DNA of 64,000 bases from Microlunatus kandeliicorticis. GTDB taxonomy: Bacteria > Actinomycetota > Actinomycetes > Propionibacteriales > Propionibacteriaceae. How positions within the stretch are numbered: position 1 is the first letter of the stretch; every line of letters begins with the position of its first letter. Below the pieces are notes generated by a model. It had not been told where the DNA came from. It did not search any database and saw only the letters and a list, made by a program, of their open reading frames with translations. A program made the position numbers and the translations under genes. Below, piece by piece: positions 28,001-35,767 of the stretch. Location: contig NZ_JACGWT010000002.1 of assembly GCF_014137855.1 (NCBI RefSeq), positions 248,001-312,000 of the forward strand. The letters are read 5' to 3'.

Positions 28001-29061
28001 CGGTCGGCGCCGAGGACCACCGCTGGCTGACCCCGCGGCAGGTCCGGCACGGGGTCTCGCCCGCGCTGGACCGGATCTGCGACCAGCTGCTCAGCCCGCA
28101 CCCGCGGCACCGGGTGCCGCCGATCGCCACCGCCGCCCAGCTGGTCGACGAGCTCAGCCGGGTGCTCGGACCGGCCGACGCCTCGGGCGACCTCGAGCGC
28201 CGGCTCCGCCACCCGGGCGGCAGCACCGCCGACGCGACCCCGCCCGGGGTGCCGCGCTCGGCGTTCCTCGACTCCGCCGGCACCAGCTGGTCCCCCCGCT
28301 CCCCGCGGAGCCCGGGGCGGCGGACGGCCAGCGCCGTCTCGCCGTCGGCCCGCGTCCACGCCCCCGTCGCCGGTCTGACCACCGCGCCGGTCGGGCGGGC
28401 CACCCGGCCCACCGAGCCCCCGCGGACCTCCGGTCGGCGACACCCGCGCCGCTGGATCGCGTTGCTGATCGCGCTCGCCCTGATCGCCGTCCTCGCCGTC
28501 GCCATCGGCACCGCCCTGACCCGCGGACCGGGCACCAGCGCCACCGGACCGAGCTCGAGCCGGCCGTCGACCACCCCGAGCGCGGCCGCCGCCCCGAAGA
28601 CGGTGCCGATCGTCGCCGCCCGCGATTTCGACCCCACCGCCCAGGGCGGCAACGGGACCGAGAACCCCAGCCAGGTGCCGCTGGCCTACGACGGCAACCC
28701 GAAGACCCGGTGGACGACCCTCACCTACTACGGGAGCCCGAAGCTCGGCCGGCTCAAGGACGGGGTCGGGCTGGTGCTCGACCTCGGCGCGCCGGTCCCG
28801 GTCCGCGACGTCACCCTGCAGCTCTCCGGCGACGGGACGAACGTCCAGCTCCGGGTGCCGCAGAACGCGTCCGACGCCCCGGTGATGAACACCGACCGCG
28901 CCTGGCGGACCGTCGCCTCGGTCAGCGGTGCCGGCGCGCAGGCCACGCTGACCCCCGCCCAGCCGGTGACCACCCGTTATGTTCTGGTGTACCTGACCTC
29001 GCTGCCGAAGGAGGGGAACGGGTACCGCGGTGGGATCTACGAGGTCGAGGTGCAGCAGTGA
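24997..29061 (+). CDS. murJ: MurJ lipid II flippase fused to a pseudokinase and extracytoplasmic domain
   Basis: A 1354-residue protein. Residues about 25-560 form the MurJ (MviN) flippase with 14-15 membrane helices (e.g. NATPQVDTFNIANGIPNMLY). A linker of about 150 residues follows, then a kinase-like domain (about 745-1060). That domain lacks the glycine loop, the Lys of VAIK, the catalytic Asp (LHHRRINPDTV) and the DFG motif, so it is a pseudokinase. A membrane helix near 1151-1172 leads to a discoidin-like domain (about 1205-1354). MurJ flips lipid II for peptidoglycan synthesis; the mycobacterial homologue's pseudokinase is a PknB/FhaA docking site. The fusion is continuous with no frameshift, although an ATG at 27031 could start a separate kinase gene. 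Confidence 0.93.
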   Translation: MAELRTRGSGAGTAEPTAEAAGSRLISATAVMAAGTMASRVLGFVRIALLSFALGNATPQVDTFNIANGIPNMLYILLAGGVLNTVFVPQIVRAMKNDPDGGEAYTNRLVTVGLLGLALITTAATLLAPAIMWLYTDGRWKLPVNAGHFDNIVVLAYLCLPQIFFYGVNVLLGQVLNSRGVFGPMAWSPLANNVVAVLVLVGYVVVWPPLRGLQDQPFTLEQLLVLGLGATAGIVLQAAVLIPFMRRAGFRYRPRFDFRGVGLGRTASLAKWTLGYVVVTQVAVWVVTRLASGATLAPAGPGDPGGEHGAGLTVYNNAYLLWILPHSLITVSLATAMLPSASRRAAAGDLAGAGQEAMRALRLATTVIVPAAVAFLALAFPISDLLFGNGSGAGDWRLIAWTLTAFAVGLVPFTCQYLCLRGFYALEDTRTPFFIQLVIGAVNIVLALLFVLPVGRPDAIAVGLALAYALSYVVGLGVSFRLLRRRLPVLDGAALVRHCVRLAVAVAPAGLLAAGICALVGLWSQALPARALALVLAGVAALATFALTARLLHIAEVLQLARQLGGRLPGPARRLALAYAGPAARSAVVPGAGEVTDPHRSGDSSGECTARSGTIGDDEAAATSRHAGAGGPLAGGPGSIAAPHDPTGSVPTLEGLAAAESSIDTHVGDSGHSGSGHTMASSPTRTPDGATLDRSDDPADTSVPGPVTDPAVTDAGSAATPTVEHPATLEPPAPGADVPEDLHLPPGTVLGRRYRLEELLVSAQPAVTWRAFDQVLSRSVLVHLLPVGDARAPRLLDAARRAAIATDSRFLRVLDAVDVTEQPSAGVAGQTAGEPGSIGSYIVCEYATGQSLQTLLAGSPLTGLEAGWLLREIADAIAGVHALGLHHRRINPDTVIITPAGNVKIVGLLIEAVLRSHPGQADEPDPEANGAREEAADVRDLGRLLYACLVGRWPGGPAFGLPAAPHTRDGGSDTPEPVATDPDATQPFAAVGVSGRPVDEGAVGAEDHRWLTPRQVRHGVSPALDRICDQLLSPHPRHRVPPIATAAQLVDELSRVLGPADASGDLERRLRHPGGSTADATPPGVPRSAFLDSAGTSWSPRSPRSPGRRTASAVSPSARVHAPVAGLTTAPVGRATRPTEPPRTSGRRHPRRWIALLIALALIAVLAVAIGTALTRGPGTSATGPSSSRPSTTPSAAAAPKTVPIVAARDFDPTAQGGNGTENPSQVPLAYDGNPKTRWTTLTYYGSPKLGRLKDGVGLVLDLGAPVPVRDVTLQLSGDGTNVQLRVPQNASDAPVMNTDRAWRTVASVSGAGAQATLTPAQPVTTRYVLVYLTSLPKEGNGYRGGIYEVEVQQ

Positions 29062-29819
29062 CCGAACCGGCGACGACGCCGGGCGCCCCGCATGCCGCTC
29101 CCGAACCCGCTCCGGAACCTGACGACGCCACCCTGCTCCGGGCGCACGTCGAGGGTGACCCCGAGGCCTTCGGCCGGCTGATCGCCCGGCACCGCGACCG
29201 GATGTGGGCGATCGCGTTGCGGACCATGCGCAACCCCGACGACGCCGCCGACGCGCTGCAGGACGCCTGCGTGTCGGCGTTCCGCCGGGCCTCCGGGTTC
29301 CGCGGCGACGCCCAGGTCACCACCTGGCTGCACCGGATCGTGGTCAACGCCTGTCTCGACCGGCTGCGCCGGATGAAGGTCCGCCGCGCGGACCCGCTGC
29401 CCGACGACCCGGACCGCAGCCCCGAGCTGGCCGCCGAGCTCAGCCGCGCAGCCGACACCGACGACCCCGCCGTCCGCAGCGAGGAGACCTCGGAGGTCGT
29501 GGCCGCGCTCCGCCACCTCAACCCCGACCAGCGCGCCGCCCTGGTGCTGGTGGACATGGAGGGCTACTCCGTCGAGGAGGCGGCCGCCATGCTCGGCTGC
29601 GCCGCCGGCACGGTGAAGAGCCGGTGCGCCCGCGGCCGGGCCAAGCTGGCTCCGCTGCTCGCGCACCTGCGGATCGAGGACGAGCCCGGCGACGCCGACC
29701 CCGACGCCACCCGGCCCGGCCCGGCCCCGGCCGCCCCACCGCGGGTCGGCACCCGCCGGGCTCCGGTCCCCAGCGGCAGCGACCCACCGCGGGCCGGCAC
29801 CGGAGCACACCGGACCTGA
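29058..29819 (+). CDS. sigM: ECF sigma factor SigM
   Basis: A 253-residue RNA polymerase sigma factor. Region 2 has NPDDAADALQDACVSAFRRA and VTTWLHRIVVNACLDRLRRM. Region 4 has the HTH YSVEEAAAMLGCAAGTVKSR. A long Pro/Ala-rich C-terminal tail follows. GTG 29058 overlaps the murJ stop as GTGA, so both are co-translated. Position after murJ and upstream of the anti-sigma factor and trxBA matches mycobacterial sigM. It probably responds to envelope or redox stress. Confidence 0.92.
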   Translation: MTEPATTPGAPHAAPEPAPEPDDATLLRAHVEGDPEAFGRLIARHRDRMWAIALRTMRNPDDAADALQDACVSAFRRASGFRGDAQVTTWLHRIVVNACLDRLRRMKVRRADPLPDDPDRSPELAAELSRAADTDDPAVRSEETSEVVAALRHLNPDQRAALVLVDMEGYSVEEAAAMLGCAAGTVKSRCARGRAKLAPLLAHLRIEDEPGDADPDATRPGPAPAAPPRVGTRRAPVPSGSDPPRAGTGAHRT

Positions 29820-29986
29820 CCCCGCCGGTCCGGACCCCGCCGGTCGCCGAGTGGAACCGAGCGACCGCGGCGTGCGTCTACCCGGTACGGGTGGACTGCG
29901 GCGTCGCCGCAGCGCCGTCCGACGCCGACCCGAAACCCCCGACCCCCGACCGACCGCCAGCCACCCGACCGCCGAGAGGAGCGCCC

Positions 29987-30457
29987 ATGGCCGAGCCGTT
30001 GACCCTGGCCTACAACTGGCGCACCCCGGCCGTGGTGTCGACCAGCGGCCTGGTGCTCTGCCTCGGGCTGCTGATCCACGCGCGCGCGGACGGCTGGCTC
30101 GGCGTGTGCGCGGTGATCGTGCTGTTCTGGGCCGCGTTCATGGTGGTGGTCTGGCTCCGGACCCGCGCCCGGATGGCTGTCGACGGGGCCGTCCTCACCG
30201 TCCGGCACTACCGCGGCACCCACCGGCTCGATGGCCGGAAGGTGGTCGCGGTGCGCGAGTACGTCACCGGCAGCGGACCGAGCTACAAGGTGCGGCTCTC
30301 CGGCGACCCCAAGGTGTACTTCGTCCCCACGGCGCTGATCCGGCGCGGACACTCGAGCTTCTTCGACTGGGTGCTGCGCTATGCCCCCGACGCCGAGCTC
30401 GACCGGCGCTCGCGGCGCACCATCGACCTGCTCCGGACCCGGGGGCTGCTCGAATGA
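29987..30457 (+). CDS. PH-like small membrane protein in the sigM operon
   Basis: A 156-residue protein with two N-terminal membrane helices (VSTSGLVLCLGLLIHARA and LGVCAVIVLFWAAFMVVVWL) and a cytoplasmic beta-rich domain (MAVDGAVLTVRHYRGTHRL), as in bacterial PH-domain membrane proteins. GAGAGGA precedes ATG 29987 and the stop overlaps the anti-sigma gene by 4 bases. It sits between sigM and its anti-sigma factor, a place where mycobacteria have no gene, so it may take part in SigM control. Function unknown. Confidence 0.75.
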   Translation: MAEPLTLAYNWRTPAVVSTSGLVLCLGLLIHARADGWLGVCAVIVLFWAAFMVVVWLRTRARMAVDGAVLTVRHYRGTHRLDGRKVVAVREYVTGSGPSYKVRLSGDPKVYFVPTALIRRGHSSFFDWVLRYAPDAELDRRSRRTIDLLRTRGLLE

Positions 30458-31284
30458 CCGACCGACCGCAGCACCTGACCAGCGAGGAGCTCGCCGACTA
30501 CGACGTCGGCCTGCTCGACCCCGCGCGGACCGAACAGGTCCGGCTCCACCTGGCCGTCTGCCCCACCTGCGCGAGCGCCCTCGCGGACGTCCGGAACGTC
30601 AGCCGGGTCCTGGCCCGCGAGCCGCGTCCGGCCCTGCCCGCCGACGTCGGCGTCCGGCTCGACGCCGTGCTGGCCGAGCTGGCCCGGGCGGAGAGCCGGA
30701 TCCGACCGCCGGAGGGCGATCGTCCCGGGCCGACCGGCGGTGGGACTCCGCCCGGGACGGCGGCGCCGTCCGCGACGCCGGTGCGACGTCGGTCCGGGGA
30801 GCCGGCAGCGATCGGCGACGACGACGGTCGGGCCCGCTCGCTCGCCGCCCCACGACCGACCCTGGGCTCGCTGGAGAGCAACTTCCGCCGGCACCGACGG
30901 CGTCCGCTCCGGTTCGCCTTCGCCGCTCTCGGTGCCTGCGCGGTGGCGGGGGCGGTCGGGTTCGGCGGTTACCTGCTCAGCGCGGTCAGCGGCCACAACG
31001 AGCCGTCCGCCGACAGCCCGATCGTGGTTTCGGGCAGCGAGCTGGGCAGCTCGTCGGCGGTCGAGAACACCAGCGGCCTCAGCCCACACCGGTTCAGCGC
31101 CGCCTGGAACTGCGCCCGCAAGGCCACCGACGGCCGGATCAGCGGCATCGAGAGCTCGGTGGTCAACGGCGAGCCCGGGCTGCTGGTCTACCTCCGCGGC
31201 AGCAACGGCACCACCCGGGTGGTCTTCGTCACCGGTTGCGCCACCGGCCGTCCGTCCGCCGGCCCGTCGGCCACCATCCGCTGA
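30454..31284 (+). CDS. Zinc-binding anti-sigma factor of SigM
   Basis: A 276-residue protein whose N-terminus has the zinc-associated anti-sigma motif in [12 protein letters not shown] (His-x3-Cys-x2-Cys). A long disordered linker with [15 protein letters not shown] follows, then one membrane helix ([20 protein letters not shown]) and an extracytoplasmic C-terminal domain with one Cys. It should hold SigM at the membrane. Translation is coupled with the upstream PH-like gene (ATGA overlap). Confidence 0.87.
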   Translation: MTDRPQHLTSEELADYDVGLLDPARTEQVRLHLAVCPTCASALADVRNVSRVLAREPRPALPADVGVRLDAVLAELARAESRIRPPEGDRPGPTGGGTPPGTAAPSATPVRRRSGEPAAIGDDDGRARSLAAPRPTLGSLESNFRRHRRRPLRFAFAALGACAVAGAVGFGGYLLSAVSGHNEPSADSPIVVSGSELGSSSAVENTSGLSPHRFSAAWNCARKATDGRISGIESSVVNGEPGLLVYLRGSNGTTRVVFVTGCATGRPSAGPSATIR

Positions 31285-31300
31285 CCCCGAACGGTCCGGG

Positions 31301-31744
31301 CTAGAGGTTGGCGATGTGCTCGATCAGCGCGGTGGTGGAGATCGACGGCGTCCGCGGCAGGTAGATCACCTTGGCCAGGTCGGAGCAGAAGTCGAACTTG
31401 CCGGCCCAGTCGTCGCCCATCACCAGCACGTCCGCCTCGTGCTCGACGATGTAATCGCGCTTGAGCTCGAGGCTCTCCTCGACGAACACGGTGTCGACGG
31501 CGCGCAGGTTGGCCACCAGCTCGAGCCGCTCCGCCTGGCTGAACACCGGGTAGCGCCCCTTCTTGCTGAAGTTGAGCGCGTCGGAGGAGACCCCGACGAC
31601 GAGTCGGTCCCCCAGCTCGGCGGCCCGGTTGAGCACCCGGACGTGACCGACGTGGAGCACGTCGAAGGTGCCGAAGGTGATGACGGTGGTCCCGCCGGCC
31701 GGCGCGTCCACCGCGTCGTCGGACCCGTTGCTGGTCTCGCTCAC
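31301..31744 (-). CDS. Glycerol-3-phosphate cytidylyltransferase-like enzyme (TagD family)
   Basis: A 147-residue nucleotidyltransferase with [20 protein letters not shown] (HxGH active site), [34 protein letters not shown] and the C-terminal [14 protein letters not shown] signature. The match to Bacillus TagD is close along the whole length. TagD makes CDP-glycerol for teichoic acid. GTG 31744 is favoured over 31750 because GAGGAG then stands 5 bases before the start. It may supply a wall polymer exported by the ABC pair at 17.5-19.3 kb. Confidence 0.82.
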   Translation of the reverse strand: MSETSNGSDDAVDAPAGGTTVITFGTFDVLHVGHVRVLNRAAELGDRLVVGVSSDALNFSKKGRYPVFSQAERLELVANLRAVDTVFVEESLELKRDYIVEHEADVLVMGDDWAGKFDFCSDLAKVIYLPRTPSISTTALIEHIANL

Positions 31745-31836
31745 GTGCACTCCTCGACTCGGCTCCGGGCCCGGCGCGGCCCGGAAAGGGCTGCGTCACC
31801 GTGCGTTCACCTTAGACGTCGGCGCCCCGCCGGCCC

Positions 31837-31862
31837 GGAATATCACGCCCGGGATGCCGGTT
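31837..31862 (+). promoter_or_regulatory. SigR/SigH-type promoter of trxB-trxA
   Basis: GGAAT at 31837-31841 is followed by exactly 18 bases and then GTT at 31860-31862. This is the GGAAT-N18-GTT consensus of the thiol-oxidative-stress sigma factors SigR (Streptomyces) and SigH (mycobacteria). It is about 60 bases upstream of the trxB start, and trxBA operons are known targets. No sigR gene is in the window. Confidence 0.8.
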
Positions 31863-31921
31863 ATGGCCACGGTAGGGTGAGGCTCCGACCGGGAGCCCAC
31901 AGCGCAGAGAGCTGGATGCCA

Positions 31922-32938
31922 ATGACGCAGCAGGACACCTCGCGGCAGCAGGACCAGGTCCGCGACGTGATCATCATCGGGAGCGGGCCGGCCGGTTACA
32001 CCGCCGCCACCTACGCCGCCCGCGCGGAGCTCAAGCCGCTCGTCTTCGAGGGCTCGATCACCGCCGGCGGCGCGCTGATGAACACCACCGAGGTGGAGAA
32101 CTTCCCCGGCTTCCCCGAGGGGATCCAGGGTCCCGACCTGATGGACAACCTCCGCAACCAGGCCGAGCGCTTCGGCGCCGAGCTGGTCGCCGAGGACATC
32201 ACGGCGGTCGACCTGACCGGGCCGGTCAAGGAGGTCACCGACGCCAACGGGACCGTGTTCCGGGCCCGCGCGGTGATCCTGGCCACCGGGTCGAGCTACC
32301 GCAAGCTCGGCGTCGCCGACGAGGACCGGCTGTCCGGGCACGGGGTCTCGTGGTGTGCGACCTGTGACGGGTTCTTCTTCCGCGACAAGGACATCGCCGT
32401 GGTCGGCGGTGGCGACTCCGCGATGGAGGAGGCCACCTTCCTGACCCGGTTCGCCCGGTCGGTCACCATCGTCCACCGGCGCGACCAGCTGCGGGCCAGC
32501 AAGATCATGGCCGGCCGGGCCGAGCGCGACCCGAAGATCCGGTTCGCCTGGAACTCCGAAGTGGCGGCGCTGCACGGCGACCAGGCCCTGACCGGCGTCA
32601 CGCTCCGTGACACCACCGACGGCAGCGAGCGCGAGCTCGAGCTCAACGGGCTGTTCATCGCGGTCGGCCACGACCCGCGTTCGGAGCTGCTGCGCGGCCA
32701 GGTCGACCTGGACGCCGAGGGCTACGTGCTCACCGAGGGCAAGTCGAGCCGGACGAACCTGCCGGGCGTCTTCGCCTGCGGCGACCTCGTCGACCACACC
32801 TACCGGCAGGCGATCACCGCCGCGGGCAGCGGGTGCGCGGCGGCGCTCGACGCCGAGCGCTACCTGGCCGATCTCGACGATCTCGACGGCGGTCTCGACG
32901 CCGCCGTCGCGGTCCGCAGCCCGGCCACCGTCGGCTGA
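31922..32938 (+). CDS. trxB: Thioredoxin reductase
   Basis: A 338-residue flavoenzyme with the FAD site [17 protein letters not shown], redox centre WCATCDG, NADPH site [12 protein letters not shown] and second FAD motif [16 protein letters not shown]. It reduces thioredoxin with NADPH. An ATG at 31916 is an alternative start 6 bases upstream, and the AGAGAG ribosome site does not decide between them. It precedes trxA by 50 bases and has a SigR-type promoter. In mycobacteria it is also next to sigM. Confidence 0.95.
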   Translation: MTQQDTSRQQDQVRDVIIIGSGPAGYTAATYAARAELKPLVFEGSITAGGALMNTTEVENFPGFPEGIQGPDLMDNLRNQAERFGAELVAEDITAVDLTGPVKEVTDANGTVFRARAVILATGSSYRKLGVADEDRLSGHGVSWCATCDGFFFRDKDIAVVGGGDSAMEEATFLTRFARSVTIVHRRDQLRASKIMAGRAERDPKIRFAWNSEVAALHGDQALTGVTLRDTTDGSERELELNGLFIAVGHDPRSELLRGQVDLDAEGYVLTEGKSSRTNLPGVFACGDLVDHTYRQAITAAGSGCAAALDAERYLADLDDLDGGLDAAVAVRSPATVG

Positions 32939-32988
32939 CCCGACCCTTCCGACTCACCTTTCCAAGAACCAGAACGAGGAGTACAGCC

Positions 32989-33312
32989 ATGGCTGCCGTC
33001 AGCGAGGTCACCGACGCCGACTTCGAGCAGAAGGTGCTCAAGTCCGACAAGCCCGTCGTCGTCGACTACTGGGCCGACTGGTGCGGGCCGTGCAAGCAGG
33101 TCGCCCCGATCATCGAGGAGCTGGCCAACGCCCACGGCGACAAGGTGACCTTCGTCAAGATGGACACCAACACCAACCCGGTCACCCCGGCCAACAACCA
33201 CGTGCTCGGGCTGCCGACGATCCAGGTGTACGTCAACGGAGAGCTGGTCAAGGCGTTCAAGGGCGCCAAGAGCAAGTCGGTGCTGCTCGGCGCCATCGAG
33301 GAATACCTCTGA
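32989..33312 (+). CDS. trxA: Thioredoxin
   Basis: A 107-residue thioredoxin with the active site WADWCGPCKQVAPIIEEL and the cis-Pro region GLPTIQVYVNGE. It is the reducing partner of TrxB and lies 50 bases downstream with a GAGGAG ribosome site. Length is normal. Confidence 0.96.
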   Translation: MAAVSEVTDADFEQKVLKSDKPVVVDYWADWCGPCKQVAPIIEELANAHGDKVTFVKMDTNTNPVTPANNHVLGLPTIQVYVNGELVKAFKGAKSKSVLLGAIEEYL

Positions 33313-33390
33313 GGCTCGGATCGGGCGACCGACCGGCGGGTCGGGCCGGCTGAGGTCGCGATCCCGACGCCGGTCGGCTCCTGACCGAGC

Positions 33391-34044
33391 TCAGGACGGG
33401 GTCGCGGCCGAGTCGCCGTCGACCCGCACCGCCTGACGGCCACTGTGCTGGAACCCGGCGGGCTGCGCAGGGATCGGCTTGGCGACCAGCCCGGTCAGCC
33501 GTTCCCACGCCGCGGCGAGGTCCGGGCGCCAGCGGGCCGTGGTCGAGACGTCCATCCGCAGCCGGGGTTCGAGTGGGTGCGGCTGGACGACCCGGAAGCC
33601 GACCGCTTCGAGAAAGGCCTGCGGGATCCGGTCGGGTCGTTCGGCCGCCGCTGACCCCGAGCGTGCGGAGCCGGGATGCCCGACCGCCTCCAGCGCGATC
33701 GCGCCGCGCCTCGCGGCCTCGCCTGCCGCGTTCTGGACGAGCTGTCGACCGAGCCCATGCCCGCGCAGACTGGGCTGCACCCAGGCCGCGGTCAGCGCGG
33801 CCGTCCGCGGATCCGGCCGGAAGAGCGTCCAACCGTCGACCGCGGGAGCCAGCGGGCTCGGGACGAGGACGACGAAACCGGTGACCTGTCGGTCCTGCTG
33901 GCTGACCACACCGCACAGGCCCCAGCTGTCGACCGCCTCGGCGGCGGTCCGCGCGGGCAGCTCCGGGTCGGCAGGCAGCTGATCGAGATCGGCGGCCGTC
34001 ATCGGTCGGATCCTCCGCCCAGACCCCATCCGCCCAGACCCCAT
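33391..34044 (-). CDS. GNAT family N-acetyltransferase
   Basis: A 217-residue protein with the acetyl-CoA loop HGLGRQLVQNAAGEAARRGA, a preceding TAAWVQPSLRG beta strand and AFLEAVGFRVVQPH, typical of GNAT enzymes. The N-terminus starts with a perfect in-frame duplication (MGSGRMGSGRR), so ATG 34044 and ATG 34029 are both possible; the domain proper begins at RIRPMTAADL. Substrate unknown. It converges with trxA. Confidence 0.78.
   Translation of the reverse strand: MGSGRMGSGRRIRPMTAADLDQLPADPELPARTAAEAVDSWGLCGVVSQQDRQVTGFVVLVPSPLAPAVDGWTLFRPDPRTAALTAAWVQPSLRGHGLGRQLVQNAAGEAARRGAIALEAVGHPGSARSGSAAAERPDRIPQAFLEAVGFRVVQPHPLEPRLRMDVSTTARWRPDLAAAWERLTGLVAKPIPAQPAGFQHSGRQAVRVDGDSAATPS
34015..34044. 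repeat. 15-bp tandem duplication over the GNAT start codon
   Basis: CCGCCCAGACCCCAT occurs twice head to tail (34015-34029 and 34030-34044). It carries the ATG and duplicates residues MGSGR. The perfect identity suggests a recent slippage event. Confidence 0.85.
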
Positions 34045-34057
34045 CAGCCCGGGCCTC

Positions 34058-34192
34058 TCAGCGATCCGCGCGCGGGCGGGGCTTGGCGAGTCCCGCGGCG
34101 AACCCGAGCAGCAGGCCGGCGAGGACGCCGAGGACCAGCCAGGCCGCCCACCGCGCCCGCCGGGGCGCCGGGGGGAAACTCTGCCGAGCCAT
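34058..34192 (-). CDS. Small single-helix membrane protein
   Basis: A 44-residue protein with a basic N-terminus (QSFPPAPRRARWA) and one membrane helix (WAAWLVLGVLAGLLLGFAAG) then a basic tail. ATG 34192 is chosen because a TAGCAT -10 box lies 7 bases before it, as for a leaderless mRNA. ATG 34201 is an alternative. It may read on into the GNAT gene 13 bases further. Function unknown, and its length makes the call tentative. Confidence 0.5.
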   Translation of the reverse strand: MARQSFPPAPRRARWAAWLVLGVLAGLLLGFAAGLAKPRPRADR

Positions 34193-34353
34193 GCCGGTCA
34201 TGCTAGTGCGCCGCGCAGCGGGTGAGCCGCCCGCGGCCTGAACAGTCGGCGAACGCCGGGCCGGGGGTTCGCCCGGCCGGCGTCCCTGAGTCACGACGTC
34301 CGTCGCGGTGCCCGAACCGGGCTGCGCGGGTCGGAGTGCGGCACACTGGTCGG

Positions 34354-35685
34354 GTGAGCGAGGAGCCCGTCACCCGGCCGGTCCCGGCCCGACGCCGGGA
34401 CACCCGGCTGGACGCGTACGCCCACAACTACGCCGAGCGGACCTTCGGGATGACCGCCTCGGCGATCCGGGCCCTGTTCGCCGTCGCCAACCGTCCCGAG
34501 GTGGTCTCGCTCGCCGGCGGGATGCCCAACATCTCGGACCTGCCGCTCGACGTGGTCTCGTCCACGCTCTCCGACCTGGTGGCCGAACGCGGCACCCAGG
34601 CCATGCAGTACGGCGCCGGCCAGGGCGAACCGATGATCCGTGAGCAGATCTGCGAGGTCATGCGGCTCGAGGCCATCCAGGCCCACCCCGACGACGTCAC
34701 CGTGTCGGTCGGCTCGCAGCAGGGTCTCGACCTGCTGACCCGGATCTTCTGCGACCCCGGTGACGTGGTGCTGTGCGAGGCGCCCAGCTACGTCGGGGCG
34801 CTCGGGGTGTTCCGGGCCTACCAGTGCCAGGTCAGCCACGTCGCGATGGACGAGCACGGCCTGGTGCCGGAGGCGCTGACCGAGGCCCTGGCGGCGCACG
34901 CCGCCGCCGGGCGCCGGGTGAAGTTCCTCTACACGATCCCCAACTTCCACAACCCGGCCGGCGTGACCCAGACGCTCGAGCGCCGCGAGCGGATCATCGA
35001 GATCGCCCAGGCTGCCGGGCTGCTGGTGGTCGAGGACAACCCGTACGGTCTGCTCGGCTTCGACGGCGACCCGACCCCGGCGATCCGCTCGCTCGACGCG
35101 GACAACGTGGTCTACCTCGGCTCGTTCTCCAAGACCTTCGCCCCGGGCTTCCGGATCGGCTGGGTGCTCGCACCGCACGCCGTCCGGGAGAAGCTGGTGC
35201 TGGCCCAGGAGTCGGCGACGCTCTGCCCCCCGGTGTTCAGCCAGTTCGCCATCTCGGCCTACCTGAGCCGACACGACTGGCGCGGCCAGATCAAGCAGTT
35301 CCGCGAGATGTACCGCGAACGCCGGGACGCGATGCTCGCCGGGCTGCAGACGCACATGCCGGCCGGGACGACCTGGACCCGTCCGACCGGAGGGTTCTTC
35401 GTGTGGGTGCGGCTCCCGGAGGGGCTGGACGCCCAGGCCATGCTCCCCCGCGCGGTGTCCGCCCGCGTCGCCTACGTCCCCGGCAACTCGTTCTACGCCG
35501 ACGGGCTCGGCAGTCGGCACATGCGGCTGTCGTACTGCTTTCCGACGCCCGAGCGGATCATCGAGGGCACGCGGCGGCTCGGCGAGGTGATGGCCCACGA
35601 GGCGTCGCTGCACGAGACCTTCGGCTTCCTCGGCAGCGGGGCCGCGGGCGGGCCGTACGAGGCGCCGGGCGCCAACCAGAGCTGA
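34354..35685 (+). CDS. PLP-dependent aminotransferase (class I/II fold, MocR/2-aminoadipate type)
   Basis: A 443-residue fold-type I aminotransferase. It has VVSLAGGMPNISDLPLDVV near the N-terminus, YGAGQGEPMIREQI, YTIPNFHNPAGVTQTLERRE (Asn-Pro-Ala), the pyridine-binding VVEDNPYG and the Schiff-base lysine in LGSFSKTFAPGFRIGWV. It lacks an N-terminal GntR HTH, so it is an enzyme rather than a MocR regulator. I recall similar genes next to a D-Ala-D-Ala ligase-like gene in related actinomycetes. Substrate is unknown. Confidence 0.88.
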   Translation: MSEEPVTRPVPARRRDTRLDAYAHNYAERTFGMTASAIRALFAVANRPEVVSLAGGMPNISDLPLDVVSSTLSDLVAERGTQAMQYGAGQGEPMIREQICEVMRLEAIQAHPDDVTVSVGSQQGLDLLTRIFCDPGDVVLCEAPSYVGALGVFRAYQCQVSHVAMDEHGLVPEALTEALAAHAAAGRRVKFLYTIPNFHNPAGVTQTLERRERIIEIAQAAGLLVVEDNPYGLLGFDGDPTPAIRSLDADNVVYLGSFSKTFAPGFRIGWVLAPHAVREKLVLAQESATLCPPVFSQFAISAYLSRHDWRGQIKQFREMYRERRDAMLAGLQTHMPAGTTWTRPTGGFFVWVRLPEGLDAQAMLPRAVSARVAYVPGNSFYADGLGSRHMRLSYCFPTPERIIEGTRRLGEVMAHEASLHETFGFLGSGAAGGPYEAPGANQS

Positions 35686-35687
35686 CC

Positions 35688-35719
35688 GACCATGATCGGT
35701 AGGTCTCGCGATCATGGTC
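35688..35719. terminator. Perfect 11-bp inverted repeat
   Basis: GACCATGATCG (35688-35698), a 10-base loop, then CGATCATGGTC (35709-35719). It begins right after the aminotransferase stop codon and is followed by the ATP-grasp gene. No T-run follows, so it may be a terminator, an attenuator or an operator. Confidence 0.55.
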
Positions 35720-35767
35720 GTGAGCGGCTGATCACCGGGGAACGCGACGAGCACGGAGGAAGGACCG

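Noticed and set aside
27031-29061. Separate pseudokinase gene starting at ATG 27031
   Set aside because: No clear ribosome site was found and the MurJ frame continues without stop, as in the mycobacterial fusion. It cannot be fully excluded.
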